The position numbers were made by a program, and so were the translations under genes. A model generated the notes under the pieces. The model was not told where the DNA came from. It worked only from the letters and a program-made list of their open reading frames with translations, and made no database searches. 64,000 bases of DNA from Deinococcus alpinitundrae (GTDB lineage: Bacteria > Deinococcota > Deinococci > Deinococcales > Deinococcaceae). Shown in pieces: positions 28,767 to 42,743 of the stretch. The DNA is taken from assembly GCF_009982895.1 (NCBI RefSeq), contig NZ_WXZL01000008.1, positions 1 through 64,000 on the forward strand, given 5' to 3'. Each line of letters opens with the position of its first letter. Positions within the stretch are counted from its first letter, which is position 1.

Positions 28767-28814
28767 CTAGCACGGGCGCATTCGCAGCATTCGCAGGGTG
28801 CAGCAGCGGGTCAT
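28767..28814 (-). CDS. Candidate 15-residue leader peptide controlling metG
   Basis: The minus-strand ORF MTRCCTLRMLRMRPC ends in TAG. Three Met codons (1, 9 and 12) and three Cys codons (4, 5 and 15) in 15 residues are far above expectation. TAGACT stands exactly six bases before its ATG, so it would be translated from a leaderless transcript. Codons 2-6 (CCCGCT and CACC) can pair with GGTG and AGCGGG at the 5' arm of the downstream terminator, giving a possible alternative fold. The layout is that of ribosome-mediated attenuation sensing Met (or Cys) supply. Sequence arrangement is observed; regulation is inferred. Confidence 0.6.
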   Translation of the reverse strand: MTRCCTLRMLRMRPC

Positions 28815-28820
28815 GGTTTC

Positions 28821-28826
28821 AGTCTA
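28821..28826 (-). promoter_or_regulatory. -10 box TAGACT of the metG leader transcript
   Basis: TAGACT on the minus strand, six bases before the leader-peptide ATG at 28814. A weak -35 (TTTGCC, 28843-28848) is 16 bases upstream. Confidence 0.6.
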
Positions 28827-28863
28827 GCGCACGCCGGAGCGTGGCAAAATGCGCCGGGCAGCT

Positions 28864-28869
28864 TACCCT
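28864..28869 (+). promoter_or_regulatory. -10 box TACCCT, leaderless promoter of the DUF2259 gene
   Basis: TACCCT lies five bases before the ATG at 28875, divergent from the metG leader promoter. Confidence 0.45.
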
Positions 28870-28874
28870 GAGGT

Positions 28875-29531
28875 ATGAAACGCTTTCTCGTGTTGCTGGC
28901 GGCCCTCTGCGGCCTGGCCCACGCCGCTGATTCTCCCCACATCGTCCAGCAGGGCTTCAGCCGCGACGCCCACTACCACCTGCTGCTGACCGCCTGGATT
29001 CAGGACGGCAGCGGCTTTGCGGCGGCGGCGCTGCAAATCACCGATGTCCGGCGCAACGCGGTGGCCTACCGCCTGCAGCACACCTGGAAGCAGGAAACGG
29101 TGAGCGCAGCCAGACTGTCCAGCCTGGTCAAGACCTGGCGTGGTGGACAGCTCAAGGTGCTCAAGCGCTACGGCCTGACCGCGCCCATGCCGGGCCAGCG
29201 CCTCTTCAACGCCGCGCTACAGCCGGGCTACCCCAGCACCGCGCCCATCAGCACCCTGACGAAAGCGGGCACCTTCACCCTCGTCAGCCTGCCGCTCCAC
29301 TCCGGGTGCCGCGTCTCGGAGCGGCCCACGCTGGGCCTGGCGCTGACCCTGGGCGGGCGCGAGTTGCAGCGCGACACCCGCCTGCCCGCCTCGCGGGCGT
29401 GTGCCAGCGGCTATCGGCTGGAGACGGCCTACCGCTCCAAGTCGGCGCTGGCGGTCATTGTGCGGGTCTACTCGCCGGGCTTCGAGGGGCCGGACGCGAC
29501 GCCGCTGGTGGTGACGGCCGAGCTGAAGTAA
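28875..29531 (+). CDS. Predicted secreted DUF2259-like protein
   Basis: A 218-residue protein with a clear signal peptide (MKRFLVLLAALCGLAHA, cleavage about residue 17) and no membrane helix after it. The mature part fits the DUF2259 family of predicted secreted proteins, with a pair of Cys (HSGCRVSE and SRACASGY) that could form a disulfide. No catalytic motif. It converges on the dioxygenase gene, whose stop is five bases away. Confidence 0.65.
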   Translation: MKRFLVLLAALCGLAHAADSPHIVQQGFSRDAHYHLLLTAWIQDGSGFAAAALQITDVRRNAVAYRLQHTWKQETVSAARLSSLVKTWRGGQLKVLKRYGLTAPMPGQRLFNAALQPGYPSTAPISTLTKAGTFTLVSLPLHSGCRVSERPTLGLALTLGGRELQRDTRLPASRACASGYRLETAYRSKSALAVIVRVYSPGFEGPDATPLVVTAELK

Positions 29532-29535
29532 TCCA

Positions 29536-31200
<1,665 letters not shown>

Positions 31201-31213
31201 GCCGATATTTAAT

Positions 31214-31238
31214 CACTTAACATTGAACAATTTCAGTG
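31214..31238. promoter_or_regulatory. Operator-like inverted repeat at the mhqO-mhqD promoter
   Basis: CACTTAA (31214-31220) and TTCAGTG (31232-31238) form an inverted repeat with one mismatch, with ATTG and CAAT nested inside. On the minus strand it fills the space between a -35 (CTGAAA) and a -10 (TTAAAT) that stands six bases before the ATG, so a bound MarR dimer would block transcription. Confidence 0.55.
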
Positions 31239-31281
31239 ATGAATGTCACCCCTGAAGGTCACGGGCGGCTGTCCGGAGCAA

Positions 31282-31746
31282 TCAGTCGGTTTCGGCCGCG
31301 CTGAGGGACAGACCCAGTTTGCGGGTCAGATTGGAGAGCTGGGCGAGCTCGTCCTCACTGAGCGCACTGAACACGCTCACCACGCCGTCTACATGTGGCG
31401 GCAGCACGCGCGCGATCAGCCCGTGACCTCCTGCGGTCAGCGAGACGTTGGTGACGCGGCGGTCCTGTTCGCTGCGCTCGCGCCGCACCAGATCGGCCCG
31501 CTCCAGATTGTCGATTACCATGGTCAGGTTGCCGCTGGAGCGCAGAATCTTGCTGGCGAGCTGACGCTGGTTCATCGGGCCGAGATGGTAGAGCGCTTCA
31601 AGCACCCCGAACTGGCTGATGGTGAGATCAAAGTCGGCAAGGTGGCGGTTGGCCTCCATCTCGACCAGATGCGCTGCCCGCCACAGCTTGATGTATGCGC
31701 CCAACGCGGCCCGCTGCTGATCGTTGCCCGCGTAACTGGTCGGCAT
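31282..31746 (-). CDS. MarR-family transcriptional regulator, MhqR-like
   Basis: A 154-residue winged-helix protein from the ATG at 31746. The core shows DLTISQFGVLEALYHLG (helix 2), MNQRQLASKILRSSGNLTMVIDNLE (helix-turn-helix, about 65-89) and RRERSEQDRRVTNVSLTAGG (the wing). MhqR of Bacillus represses the quinone-detoxification operon, and this gene directly precedes the fused dioxygenase-esterase, separated by the operator-like repeat. Upstream in-frame starts lack a site, while TTGCAC-17-CAGCAT suits a leaderless start here. Confidence 0.85.
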   Translation of the reverse strand: MPTSYAGNDQQRAALGAYIKLWRAAHLVEMEANRHLADFDLTISQFGVLEALYHLGPMNQRQLASKILRSSGNLTMVIDNLERADLVRRERSEQDRRVTNVSLTAGGHGLIARVLPPHVDGVVSVFSALSEDELAQLSNLTRKLGLSLSAAETD

Positions 31747-31801
31747 ACAGTCCATGCTGGGTGACGGGGCCGCAAAGTGCAAGTCCCGGCCCCCGCGCGT
31801 G

Positions 31802-33412
31802 TTACTTCAGGGTCAGGTTGAGGTCCAGCCACAGCAGCGCCTGATCGTTCAGGAACGGCGGCTTCAGGCTCACGGCGGCGGCCTGCTGGGCGAACTCCGG
31901 CAGCGGTCCCCGATTGGGCGGGCCAGCGGTCCAGACGGGCGCGTCGTAGCTCAACCCGGCCAGTTCGCAGGCGCGCTGCAACGCGGTGTGCACATCGCCG
32001 AGTTCGTCGACGAGGCCCGCCGTCAGGGCGTCGGACCCGCTCCAGACCCGCCCGCGGCCCAGGCTGTCGACCTGCGCCGTGCTGAGCCGGCGGCCCTCGG
32101 CCACCCGCGCCACGAAGCGCTGGTAGACCTCGGCGATGCCGCGCTCCAGTTCGCTCCGCTCGGCGTCGCTGAACGGCTGCGACGAGCTGTAGATCAGGGC
32201 GTTGTCCTGGCGCTCGACCCGTTCGGGCGTGAAGCCCTGGCGCTGATTGAAGTCTTTGAACACCGGCTTGCCCGTCACCACGCCGATGCTGCCAGTGATG
32301 GTATAGGGCGAAGCGATCACGTGCGCTGCCCCCGCCAGCACGTAGTAGCCGCCCGACGCCGCCACACTGCCCATCACCGCCACGACGGGTTTCTCGGACG
32401 TCTTCACCTCGCGCCAGATCAGATCGGAAGCCAGCGCCGAGCCGCCGCCGGAATCGACATACAGCACGATGGCTTTGGTCTGTTTGTCGGCCTTGGCCCG
32501 GCGCAGGGCCGCCACCACCGTGTCGGACCCGGCCATCGCGCCGCCCAGCAGCGGAATGGGCAGCGGGTTGGTGCGCGACTTGCCGGTGACGATGTTGCCG
32601 ACGACCGGCACCAGCGCGATGCGCCCCGCCCCGCGCTGGCTGCGTGCGGGCATCAGCAGCTCGACCACGGCGGCCAGGGGCCGGGTGGCCGGGCCGATCA
32701 GCTCGTCCTCGTAAGCGATTTTGCTGATCAGGCCGAGTTCCAGCGCCCGCTCGGCGCTCGAGACGCCCTCGCCGATCCAGGCCCGCACCGCCGCCTCGCT
32801 GACGCCGCGCGCCTCGGCCAGATCGCTCGCCCAGGCGTCCTCCATGCCGCGCAGCAACTCGGCGGTCTGAAGGCGCTGCGCCTCGTCCATGTGGTCTTGC
32901 GAGAAGCGGGTCAGGGCGCTCTTGAATTCGCCGATCCGCAGGTTCTCGAAATCGACCCCGTGCTTTTTCAGGAACGCGCCCAGGTAGGTGATCTCAGCCC
33001 CGAAGCCGTGCAGCATGAACTCCGCCGACTCGGGGGCCACCACCTCCTGCGCGCCTGAGGCGGCGAGCAAACTGACCTTGTTGACGCTCGGCAGGTAACT
33101 CACCGTGCGCTTGGTTTCTGACAAGCGGCGCAGCATGGCCCGCAGCGCGTGGGCCGAGGCCAGATCGGTCTCCAGGTTGCCGAAACGCAGCAAGACGCCG
33201 TGCAGCCACTCGGCCTTGCTCAGCTTTTCGAATTTGGCCGAGAGCGATTCCAGCGTCTCGTTGCGGCTCAGGAGCGCCGCGATGGGATTCGTCGGCTGGC
33301 GGGCAGGCAGCGCGCCGCCGATGTCCACGACCACCCAAGTCGGTTTGCTCACGCCTGCGGGCAACGCCGCGCCCGACTGCTCGGAAAGGCTGTTCAAAAA
33401 AGGAATGTTCAC
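31802..33412 (-). CDS. sppA: Signal peptide peptidase SppA, long form
   Basis: Membrane-associated serine protease that degrades cleaved signal peptides. At 536 residues it is the tandem-domain 67K type. The catalytic Ser lies in AVMGSVAASGGYY in the second half, and the Lys in GEFKSALTRF in the first half, matching the E. coli Ser/Lys dyad split across repeats. No strong N-terminal hydrophobic anchor is visible, so it may be peripheral. The GTG at 33412 has TACCTT six bases upstream, a leaderless GTG start. The MarR gene lies downstream on the same strand, 55 bases away. Confidence 0.92.
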   Translation of the reverse strand: MNIPFLNSLSEQSGAALPAGVSKPTWVVVDIGGALPARQPTNPIAALLSRNETLESLSAKFEKLSKAEWLHGVLLRFGNLETDLASAHALRAMLRRLSETKRTVSYLPSVNKVSLLAASGAQEVVAPESAEFMLHGFGAEITYLGAFLKKHGVDFENLRIGEFKSALTRFSQDHMDEAQRLQTAELLRGMEDAWASDLAEARGVSEAAVRAWIGEGVSSAERALELGLISKIAYEDELIGPATRPLAAVVELLMPARSQRGAGRIALVPVVGNIVTGKSRTNPLPIPLLGGAMAGSDTVVAALRRAKADKQTKAIVLYVDSGGGSALASDLIWREVKTSEKPVVAVMGSVAASGGYYVLAGAAHVIASPYTITGSIGVVTGKPVFKDFNQRQGFTPERVERQDNALIYSSSQPFSDAERSELERGIAEVYQRFVARVAEGRRLSTAQVDSLGRGRVWSGSDALTAGLVDELGDVHTALQRACELAGLSYDAPVWTAGPPNRGPLPEFAQQAAAVSLKPPFLNDQALLWLDLNLTLK

Positions 33413-33418
33413 CGCTTC

Positions 33419-33424
33419 AAGGTA
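33419..33424 (-). promoter_or_regulatory. -10 box TACCTT, leaderless promoter of sppA
   Basis: TACCTT on the minus strand, six bases before the GTG at 33412. Confidence 0.45.
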
Positions 33425-33471
33425 CTCGCAAAGGGTGAAGGTTGCTCAGGACCAAAAGCACAAAATCGCCA

Positions 33472-33510
33472 AAAGAGGCCCGCACGTTCACGGGAAACGT
33501 GCGGGGCCTT
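33472..33510 (-). terminator. Intrinsic terminator after the BMP-family gene
   Basis: A 13-pair stem with a one-base bulge (33476-33488 with 33496-33509) and a seven-base loop is followed on the minus strand by TCTTTT. Confidence 0.8.
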
Positions 33511-33561
33511 GAACGTCAGTCTAAAGGAAAGTGTAAGGCTTGTCGCCCCCAGAGCTTACGA

Positions 33562-34677
<1,116 letters not shown>

Positions 34678-34755
34678 GGATGTCCTCCTGGATCAGGTAC
34701 TCGAAACGCTGTTCGTCGACTGATGTTCAGCCCAGCGCTGTTCTTCTAAGGCGAA

Positions 34756-34761
34756 AGTATA
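34756..34761 (-). promoter_or_regulatory. -10 box TATACT of the BMP-family gene
   Basis: TATACT on the minus strand; transcription would start near 34749, giving a 5' UTR of about 70 bases that ends in a strong Shine-Dalgarno. Divergent from the ligA promoter. Confidence 0.5.
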
Positions 34762-34841
34762 CGCGAAATGACGAAACGCTAAAGGTGTGCCCGGGCGCGC
34801 GCGGTGGGTCAGGGTCGGGCACACGGCCCCCGTGTCAATGG

Positions 34842-36950
<2,109 letters not shown>

Positions 36951-37020
36951 TGATTCATTCTGGAGCCGCTCCTCGGCTCCGCGCCGCATGACAGCAAAAG
37001 CACTGCACCGGGAGAAGTCT

Positions 37021-37434
37021 ATGGAACTTGAGATCAGCAAGAACGTCCTGACCGATATCGCCACCTCCACCCTGGAGCACATCGAGGGCCTGAGCATCGC
37101 CGCCGCCGCCGCGCCGCGTCCCGGCAAGCTGGGCGAGGCGATCAGCGATTCTCTAAGTGACTCGCTCGGCAGCCTCGGCGCGGGCGAATTGCCGACCTCG
37201 CGCCGTCCCCGGGCGCTCAAAATCACCCGCGAGGGTCAGCAGGTCAGCCTGGACGTTGGCCTCACCATCGAGTACGGCAAGAATCTGCATGCCCTGGCCC
37301 AGCAGGCCCAGCGTGCCCTGCAGGAAAATATCGAACTGATGACCGGCCTCAAGGTCAGGGCTGTCAACGTGACGGTGCAGAGTCTGAGCCTGCCGACCCC
37401 GCCTGCGGTCCAGCCGCCGGCAGGTCAGCCGTGA
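37021..37434 (+). CDS. Asp23/Gls24 family envelope stress protein
   Basis: A 137-residue DUF322 protein. It opens [23 protein letters not shown], the family N-terminus, and continues with [16 protein letters not shown] and [15 protein letters not shown]. Family members associate with the membrane through partner proteins and respond to alkaline or cell-wall stress. GGAGAAG lies close before the ATG, which decides this start over the one at 36988. It overlaps nusB by GTGA, a common pairing in Firmicutes and Deinococcus. Confidence 0.87.
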   Translation: MELEISKNVLTDIATSTLEHIEGLSIAAAAAPRPGKLGEAISDSLSDSLGSLGAGELPTSRRPRALKITREGQQVSLDVGLTIEYGKNLHALAQQAQRALQENIELMTGLKVRAVNVTVQSLSLPTPPAVQPPAGQP

Positions 37435-37949
37435 CCCGCCGTGAGCGCACCGCGGCCCAGCCGGTCGGCACCCGCCGGGCCGCCCGCGAGTTTGCTTTCC
37501 GGGTGCTGTTCGAGGCCGGGCAGGGCGGCTTGCCTTTTCAACAAATCTACACCCGCGCCGAGGGGGCCATGCTCTCGGGCGATGACACCTATCCGCACCT
37601 CAACCCCGAGGCGCTGGCCTTCGCGCATGAGCTGGTGTTCGGCTACCACCAGCACGAGCCGGCCATCAACGAACTCTTGCAGCGCACCATTCGCGGCTGG
37701 AGCTTCGAGCAGATGGCCCAGACCGATCTCAATGTGCTGCGGCTGGCGGTCTTCGAGATGATTCATACCCAGGAAGCCCACCCGCCGGTCATCGAGAGCG
37801 CCGTGCGTATTGCCCGCAAGTTCGGTGGCGACGACTCGGGCCGTTTCGTCAACGGGGTGCTGGGCGGGCTGTCGCGCAGTCTGGAGGCTGGGTCAGCGCT
37901 GCCGCGAGAGGCCGCTGTGCCAGAAGAAGTCGGCGAGGCGGAGCGTTGA
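37431..37949 (+). CDS. nusB: Transcription antitermination factor NusB
   Basis: Binds boxA RNA with S10 and promotes rRNA antitermination. The 172-residue all-helical protein shows [19 protein letters not shown] near the N-terminus and [12 protein letters not shown] then [13 protein letters not shown] in the C-terminal half. It starts with GTG overlapping the Asp23 stop, and ends in a TTGA overlap with folD; the three genes form a coupled chain. Confidence 0.92.
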   Translation: MTRRERTAAQPVGTRRAAREFAFRVLFEAGQGGLPFQQIYTRAEGAMLSGDDTYPHLNPEALAFAHELVFGYHQHEPAINELLQRTIRGWSFEQMAQTDLNVLRLAVFEMIHTQEAHPPVIESAVRIARKFGGDDSGRFVNGVLGGLSRSLEAGSALPREAAVPEEVGEAER

Positions 37950-38842
37950 GCGCGGTTCTTCTCTCCGGCCCGCCTGCGGCCCAGGCGCTGTTGACTGAGG
38001 CCGGGGAGCGCGCCGCCCGGCTGCCGCGCCGCCCCGAGCTACACGTCATCCGGCTGGGCGAGGACCCGGCGAGCGTGAGCTATGTCAGCCTCAAGGAAAG
38101 GAAGGCGCTGGAAGTCGGCCTGGGCAGCACCGTTCACGCCCTGCCCGAAACAACCACCCAGCCCGAATTGCTGGCCCTGATCGAGCGCCTCAACCTGGAT
38201 TCGGCCGTGAGCGGGCTGCTGGTGCAGTTGCCGCTGCCCGCCCATATCGAGGTTGGTACGGTCCTGGAAGCCATCAGTCCGGAAAAGGATGTGGACGGCT
38301 TTCACCCGGTCAACGTGGGGCGGTTGTGGACCGGAGAGGCGGCGCTGCCGCCCTGCACGCCCGCCGGGGTGGTGGCGCTGCTCGATTACTACCGCGTTCC
38401 CATCGCCGGTCGCTGTGCCGTCATCGTGGGCCGCAGCACCATCGTCGGCAAGCCGCTGGCCGCTTTGCTACTGGCCCGAGACGCCACCGTGACGATTGCC
38501 CACTCGCGCACGCCCGACCTGGCGGCTGTGACCCGGCAGGCCGAGTTGCTGGTGGTGGCGGTGGGTCAGGCCCACCTGATCACCCCCGAGATGGTGCGCC
38601 CCGGCGCAGCGGTGGTCGATGTGGGGGTCAACCGCGTCGGCCTGAGCAAGAGCGGCAAGGCCAAACTGGCCGGGGACGTTCACCCGGACGTGGCCGAAGT
38701 CGCCGCCGCCCTGACCCCGGTGCCCGGCGGCGTCGGCCCGATGACGGTGGCCCAGCTGATCATGAACACGGTGCTGGCCGCTGAGCGGCTGCAAGCGGGC
38801 GAGCGGGTCACCGAGCTGGTAAGCGCCACCGCACCGCGCTGA
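37946..38842 (+). CDS. folD: Bifunctional methylenetetrahydrofolate dehydrogenase/cyclohydrolase
   Basis: Interconverts one-carbon folates in the cytoplasm. The 298-residue protein has the catalytic [13 protein letters not shown] (Tyr and Lys), [23 protein letters not shown], and the NADP-binding [12 protein letters not shown]. The start appears to be TTG within the nusB stop (TTGA), which gives the right length; no internal ATG suits the N-terminus. Such a start implies translation by coupling. Confidence 0.93.
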   Translation: MSAVLLSGPPAAQALLTEAGERAARLPRRPELHVIRLGEDPASVSYVSLKERKALEVGLGSTVHALPETTTQPELLALIERLNLDSAVSGLLVQLPLPAHIEVGTVLEAISPEKDVDGFHPVNVGRLWTGEAALPPCTPAGVVALLDYYRVPIAGRCAVIVGRSTIVGKPLAALLLARDATVTIAHSRTPDLAAVTRQAELLVVAVGQAHLITPEMVRPGAAVVDVGVNRVGLSKSGKAKLAGDVHPDVAEVAAALTPVPGGVGPMTVAQLIMNTVLAAERLQAGERVTELVSATAPR

Positions 38843-38884
38843 CAGCCGGTTGTCATGTTTGGGCCTGTAGAATGCCGCCCAGAC

Positions 38885-38922
38885 GTGGACACCTTCTTCC
38901 GCATTCCTTCCTGGCCGTGCCC

Positions 38923-38926
<4 letters not shown>
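38885..38926 (+). CDS. Candidate 13-codon upstream ORF coupled to the DUF212 gene
   Basis: GTG at 38885 opens the 13-codon ORF MDTFFRIPSWPCP, whose TGA overlaps the GTG at 38923 (GTGA). TAGAAT at 38868-38873 could be its -10. It is short and could be chance, but the overlap matches the operon style of the region. Confidence 0.25.
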
Positions 38927-39381
<455 letters not shown>

Positions 39382-39386
39382 GCCTC

Positions 39387-39392
39387 TAGACT
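39387..39392 (+). promoter_or_regulatory. -10 box TAGACT, leaderless promoter of coaE
   Basis: TAGACT is separated by six bases from the ATG at 39399. Confidence 0.6.
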
Positions 39393-39398
39393 GCATTC

Positions 39399-40004
39399 AT
39401 GGCTCCGGCTTCCTTCAAACGCCTTGGCCTCACCGGCTCGATCGGTGCGGGAAAAAGCACGCTGGCCCGGCTGCTGCGTGAGCGCGGCTTCACGGTGCTC
39501 GACGCCGACGCACAGGCCCGGCTGGCGACCCAGGAGCCGCAGACCCTCCACGCCATCGAAACGCTGTTTCCCGGTGTGGTGGTCGGCGGCCAGCTCGACC
39601 GCCCCGCGCTGTCGGCCCGCGTGTTCGGCTTTCCGGCAGAGCTGGCCAAGCTGAACGCTGTCGTTCATCCCCGCGTGCGTGCCCGAATGGCTGAGCTGGA
39701 AGCGGCCGCAGCCCAGGCAGGCGCGCGAACCGTCGTTCAGGACGTGCCGCTACTGTTCGAGGGCGGCTCACGGGCGCTGTTCGACGCCGTGCTGCTGATC
39801 GACGCACCGCTCGAGGTGCGCCTGTCCCGGGTCATGGGCCGCGACGGTCTGAGCCGCGAGGCTGTGCTGGCCCGCGACGCCGCCCAGATGCCCGCCGAGC
39901 AAAAACGCCGCCTGGCCGACGCGGTGATCGAGAACGGGGGAGATGAGGTCGATCTGGCCGTTCAGCTTGAGGTGGTGCTCAGGAAGCTGGGGCTTCATCC
40001 CTGA
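39399..40004 (+). CDS. coaE: Dephospho-CoA kinase
   Basis: Last step of coenzyme A synthesis, phosphorylating the 3'-OH of dephospho-CoA. The 201-residue protein has P-loop [17 protein letters not shown] (residues 7-23), [10 protein letters not shown] and the conserved [11 protein letters not shown], and the lid with [13 protein letters not shown]. Size is typical. Leaderless start at 39399. Confidence 0.94.
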   Translation: MAPASFKRLGLTGSIGAGKSTLARLLRERGFTVLDADAQARLATQEPQTLHAIETLFPGVVVGGQLDRPALSARVFGFPAELAKLNAVVHPRVRARMAELEAAAAQAGARTVVQDVPLLFEGGSRALFDAVLLIDAPLEVRLSRVMGRDGLSREAVLARDAAQMPAEQKRRLADAVIENGGDEVDLAVQLEVVLRKLGLHP

Positions 40005-40011
40005 GCGGTTG

Positions 40012-40923
40012 TCACACCGCCGGGTAGAGTTGCCCCGCTGGCAGATGGAACGTGCGGTTGGTAGTGTCGCGCGTGACGGCGACAAAGGCGCGCAGCAGTG
40101 GCAAGCTGGCCCGCGCCGCCTGCACCGAGAGGCCCAGGGCGCGCTCAAGCGGCACCGGCAGGGCCAGCACCTGAATGCCCGGCAGCAGCGGCTGAGCGGT
40201 GAGGGCCGACATGATACTGACGCCCAGGTTGTGCTGCACCATGCCCAGAATCACACTGTCTTCCTCGATGTGCTGAGCTGCCGGTACGCTGACGCCCTGC
40301 GCCTGGAGATACTGCACGATCTTCAGGTGGCACGAATCGCCCTGCCCTGGCAGCAGCAGCGGCGTGTGGGCCAGCTCGGCAAGGTCGAAGGGGTGCGGGC
40401 CGCGCCGGGTGGGAGTCAGCACGACGTAGGGATCGTGCAGGAGCGGCCACTGCACCAGCGGCCCGGCCAGCGGCAGCGAGGTCAGTGCGGCGTCGGCCTG
40501 ACCGAGTCGGAGCATCTGCTCGGCGTGCGCGTCGGCATTGACCGCGATGACCCTGACGCTGACGGCGGGATGAAGCTGCCGGAAGCGCGCCAGGGTGGGC
40601 GGCAGGAGATGGGTGCCCACGCTGCGAAACGTCGCCAGCCGCAGTTCGCCGCTGAGCACCTCGTCTTGCAGCGAGCGTTCCAGATCGTCGGCGGCCTGGA
40701 GCGCTCGCCGGGCGTGTTCGAGGATTCGCTGGCCCGCCTCGGTCAGCCGGGTCCCCTGGGCCTGACGCTGGAGCAGGGCGCGGCCCAGGGCTTTCTCCAG
40801 CGAACGCACCGCTTCGCTGAGGCTGCTCTGCGACATTTCCAGCTCGGCGGCGGCTCCGGAAAAGCTGCCCTGCTCAGCCACCGTCACAAAGACGCGCAGC
40901 TGGGAAAGCGTTGGCCTGGTCAT
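40012..40923 (-). CDS. LysR-family transcriptional regulator
   Basis: A 303-residue LysR protein. N-terminal winged helix (1-60): LRVFVTVAEQGSFSGAAAELEMSQSSLSEAVRSLEK, followed by a linker helix and the two-lobed inducer-binding domain. The target is unknown, as no divergent gene is near. The ATG at 40923 has TAGACT six bases upstream. The start lies 115 bases from the next gene. Confidence 0.85.
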   Translation of the reverse strand: MTRPTLSQLRVFVTVAEQGSFSGAAAELEMSQSSLSEAVRSLEKALGRALLQRQAQGTRLTEAGQRILEHARRALQAADDLERSLQDEVLSGELRLATFRSVGTHLLPPTLARFRQLHPAVSVRVIAVNADAHAEQMLRLGQADAALTSLPLAGPLVQWPLLHDPYVVLTPTRRGPHPFDLAELAHTPLLLPGQGDSCHLKIVQYLQAQGVSVPAAQHIEEDSVILGMVQHNLGVSIMSALTAQPLLPGIQVLALPVPLERALGLSVQAARASLPLLRAFVAVTRDTTNRTFHLPAGQLYPAV

Positions 40924-40929
40924 GTGCTC

Positions 40930-40935
40930 AGTCTA
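40930..40935 (-). promoter_or_regulatory. -10 box TAGACT, leaderless promoter of the LysR gene
   Basis: TAGACT on the minus strand, six bases before the ATG at 40923. Confidence 0.5.
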
Positions 40936-41037
40936 GGGGAGCGGTGAAGGCAGCTATCGGGAAACCCGAATGCGCCCCGGCAGGGTGGGCGCTGTGCCCG
41001 ATGGCGTGTTCCTGCGCCCCGGCCCAGACTGCCAGGT

Positions 41038-41298
41038 ATGAACGAGACCCAATGTCCAGTGCGGGAGATCTTCGGCGTGGTGTTCGTGGAACTCATCAAC
41101 CCCGGCGGCGGCCCGGTGTGCCTGCCCGGCTGGATCACCCGGCTCTGGCCGGTGGCCCGACTGGGCGATCAGACGCTGGAAGCCCGGCCCAGTTTTGGTT
41201 CGCTGGGAACGGAGGCGGTTGACGACCTGCTGCGGCAGCTTCGAGATGCGGGCCTGACGCCCCTGGGTGTGCGGCTGCGTTCTCAGCCAGCGGGCTGA
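41038..41298 (+). CDS. Hypothetical protein, 86 residues
   Basis: A short soluble protein with no recognised motif (VREIFGVVFVELINPGGG near the N-terminus). High-G+C codon use and a possible CAGACT box seven bases before the ATG support it as real. Its last 16 bases overlap the 3' end of the convergent cysteine-cluster gene. Confidence 0.5.
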   Translation: MNETQCPVREIFGVVFVELINPGGGPVCLPGWITRLWPVARLGDQTLEARPSFGSLGTEAVDDLLRQLRDAGLTPLGVRLRSQPAG

Positions 41299-41630
41299 AG
41301 CGGCTCAGCGCCCCCGGCACTGTCCAGGCCATAAATTTCCAGAAAGCGCTTCACCCTGGCGGTCAGCGTCGGCAGCACCGAGACCTCGCCGCACACCCAG
41401 TCGGGCTGGTAGTTGCGGCAGACCTGCGGACGCTCCAAATAAATCTGGCACAAGCAGCCCGCCCCCAGATGCGAACAGACCACGCCCAGTGGCTTGCCGA
41501 GTGCGGCGATGTCGGGGGCCGCGCAGCACGCGCCGCACCCCGAGCACTCGCGTTGCCAGGCGCTGCGCGGCGGATATTCGGGCGGGGCCGCGAACAGATC
41601 GGGCCGGTCAGACACGAACGGGTCAGCCAC
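41283..41630 (-). CDS. YkgJ-family cysteine-cluster protein
   Basis: A 115-residue protein with ten Cys in the middle: CSGCGACCAAPD, VVCSHLGAGCLCQIY, QVCRNYQPDWVCG. This is the zinc- or iron-sulfur-binding pattern of the YkgJ family (DUF5358-like clusters), whose role is unknown. The ATG at 41630 overlaps the ltrA end by eight bases, suggesting cotranscription with it. Confidence 0.75.
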   Translation of the reverse strand: MADPFVSDRPDLFAAPPEYPPRSAWQRECSGCGACCAAPDIAALGKPLGVVCSHLGAGCLCQIYLERPQVCRNYQPDWVCGEVSVLPTLTARVKRFLEIYGLDSAGGAEPLQPAG

Positions 41631-42728
41631 GCTCGCGCCGCCCTTCCAGCCACAGCAGTCCCACCAGCAGCGCCACCAGTCCGGCCAGTTGAACCAGTCC
41701 GCCGCTCAGCAGGCCAACTGGCGCACTCAGTAGGGCCAGTCCGGCGAACCCGAGCCGGGTCCCGGCGCGGCCAATGCCCACCACCCAGCGGAACAGCACG
41801 TCGCCGAGCAGATACAGACTGACCCCGCCCGCCAGGCTCCAGGCCGTGAGGGCGCTGGGCGCGCCGCCGAGGTGGCCCACCACCAGCTTGACGCCCGCCG
41901 CCAGCCCGATGATGCCCGCGATCATCAGCACGTGGCCGAAGCCGAATCCCCGCAGCGCCAGGTGCGGGCGTCTCTGGGCCGGGGCGGTTCGAGCGCTCTG
42001 GCGGCCCGCTCGTCGTCGCCGCTGAAGTAGCTCCACCACAGCGCGGCGCTGAGCGCCAGCCCCAGCAGCGCACCGAGGGCCAGCCGCCAAGTGATGGCCG
42101 AGTCGCCCGCGCCCACGCCGATGGCGACCACGCTCTCGCCCAGCGCGATGATCAGGATCAGGCCGTGACGTTCGGCAAAATGGGCCGGACGCAGCTGAAA
42201 GCCGCTCTCACGCCGGAAGACCCCGCTGATCACCAGTACGCCTACCGCCAGTCCCCAGCAGGCCAGCGCCTGACCCGGCAGGAGGGCGGCGACCAGCAGC
42301 AGCAAAGCCGCCGCCAGGTTGTAGCCGAAGATGCCCCGGATCGCCTGGGCGCTGCTGTTGGGCGCGTGCTTGAAGAGTCCGGCGTGAATCAGCGTGACGG
42401 CCAGATAACCCAGCGCGAAGGCCAGGCCCGCTGCGCCGAAGGCGTGGGGAATACTCAGCGCCATCAGCAGAAAGCCGCCCATGCCGCCGAACATCAGCAG
42501 GCGGTAGGCCGTGTTGCCGGTACCGAGATTGTTGGTGAGCCAGATGTAGCCGCTGTACATCCACCAGACGATCAACAGGACCAGGCTGGCCCCCAGGTAA
42601 TCGGCCGCGCCGTGGGGATGCACGACCAGACTGGTGATCTGGGTAACCGTGAAAACGAACACCAGATCGAGAAAGAGTTCCAGCGTGCTGACTGGTGCAG
42701 AAGCAGCGCTGGGCTGGGCCGCCGTCAC
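41623..42728 (-). pseudogene. ltrA: Low temperature requirement protein A (LtrA), frameshifted
   Basis: Two reading frames together make one LtrA protein of about 369 residues. The first (42728 to about 41985) has the LtrA start LELFLDLVFVFTVTQ, GGFLLMALSIPHAFG and ERHGLILIIALGESVVA, then WWSYFSGDDERAARAL; the second (about 41985 to 41623) continues with HLALRGFGFGHVLMIAGI to the end. The break lies near a run of four G at 41981-41984; restoring one G joins the frames. Either a recent mutation or a sequencing error. Confidence 0.82.
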
Positions 42729-42743
42729 CGCGCACCCGGCAGG

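Noticed and set aside
28713..28830. T-box riboswitch upstream of metG
   Set aside because: GGTGGTGAGCGGG only partly resembles the T-box core, and no stem I or specifier loop is evident; a leader-peptide attenuator explains the features better.
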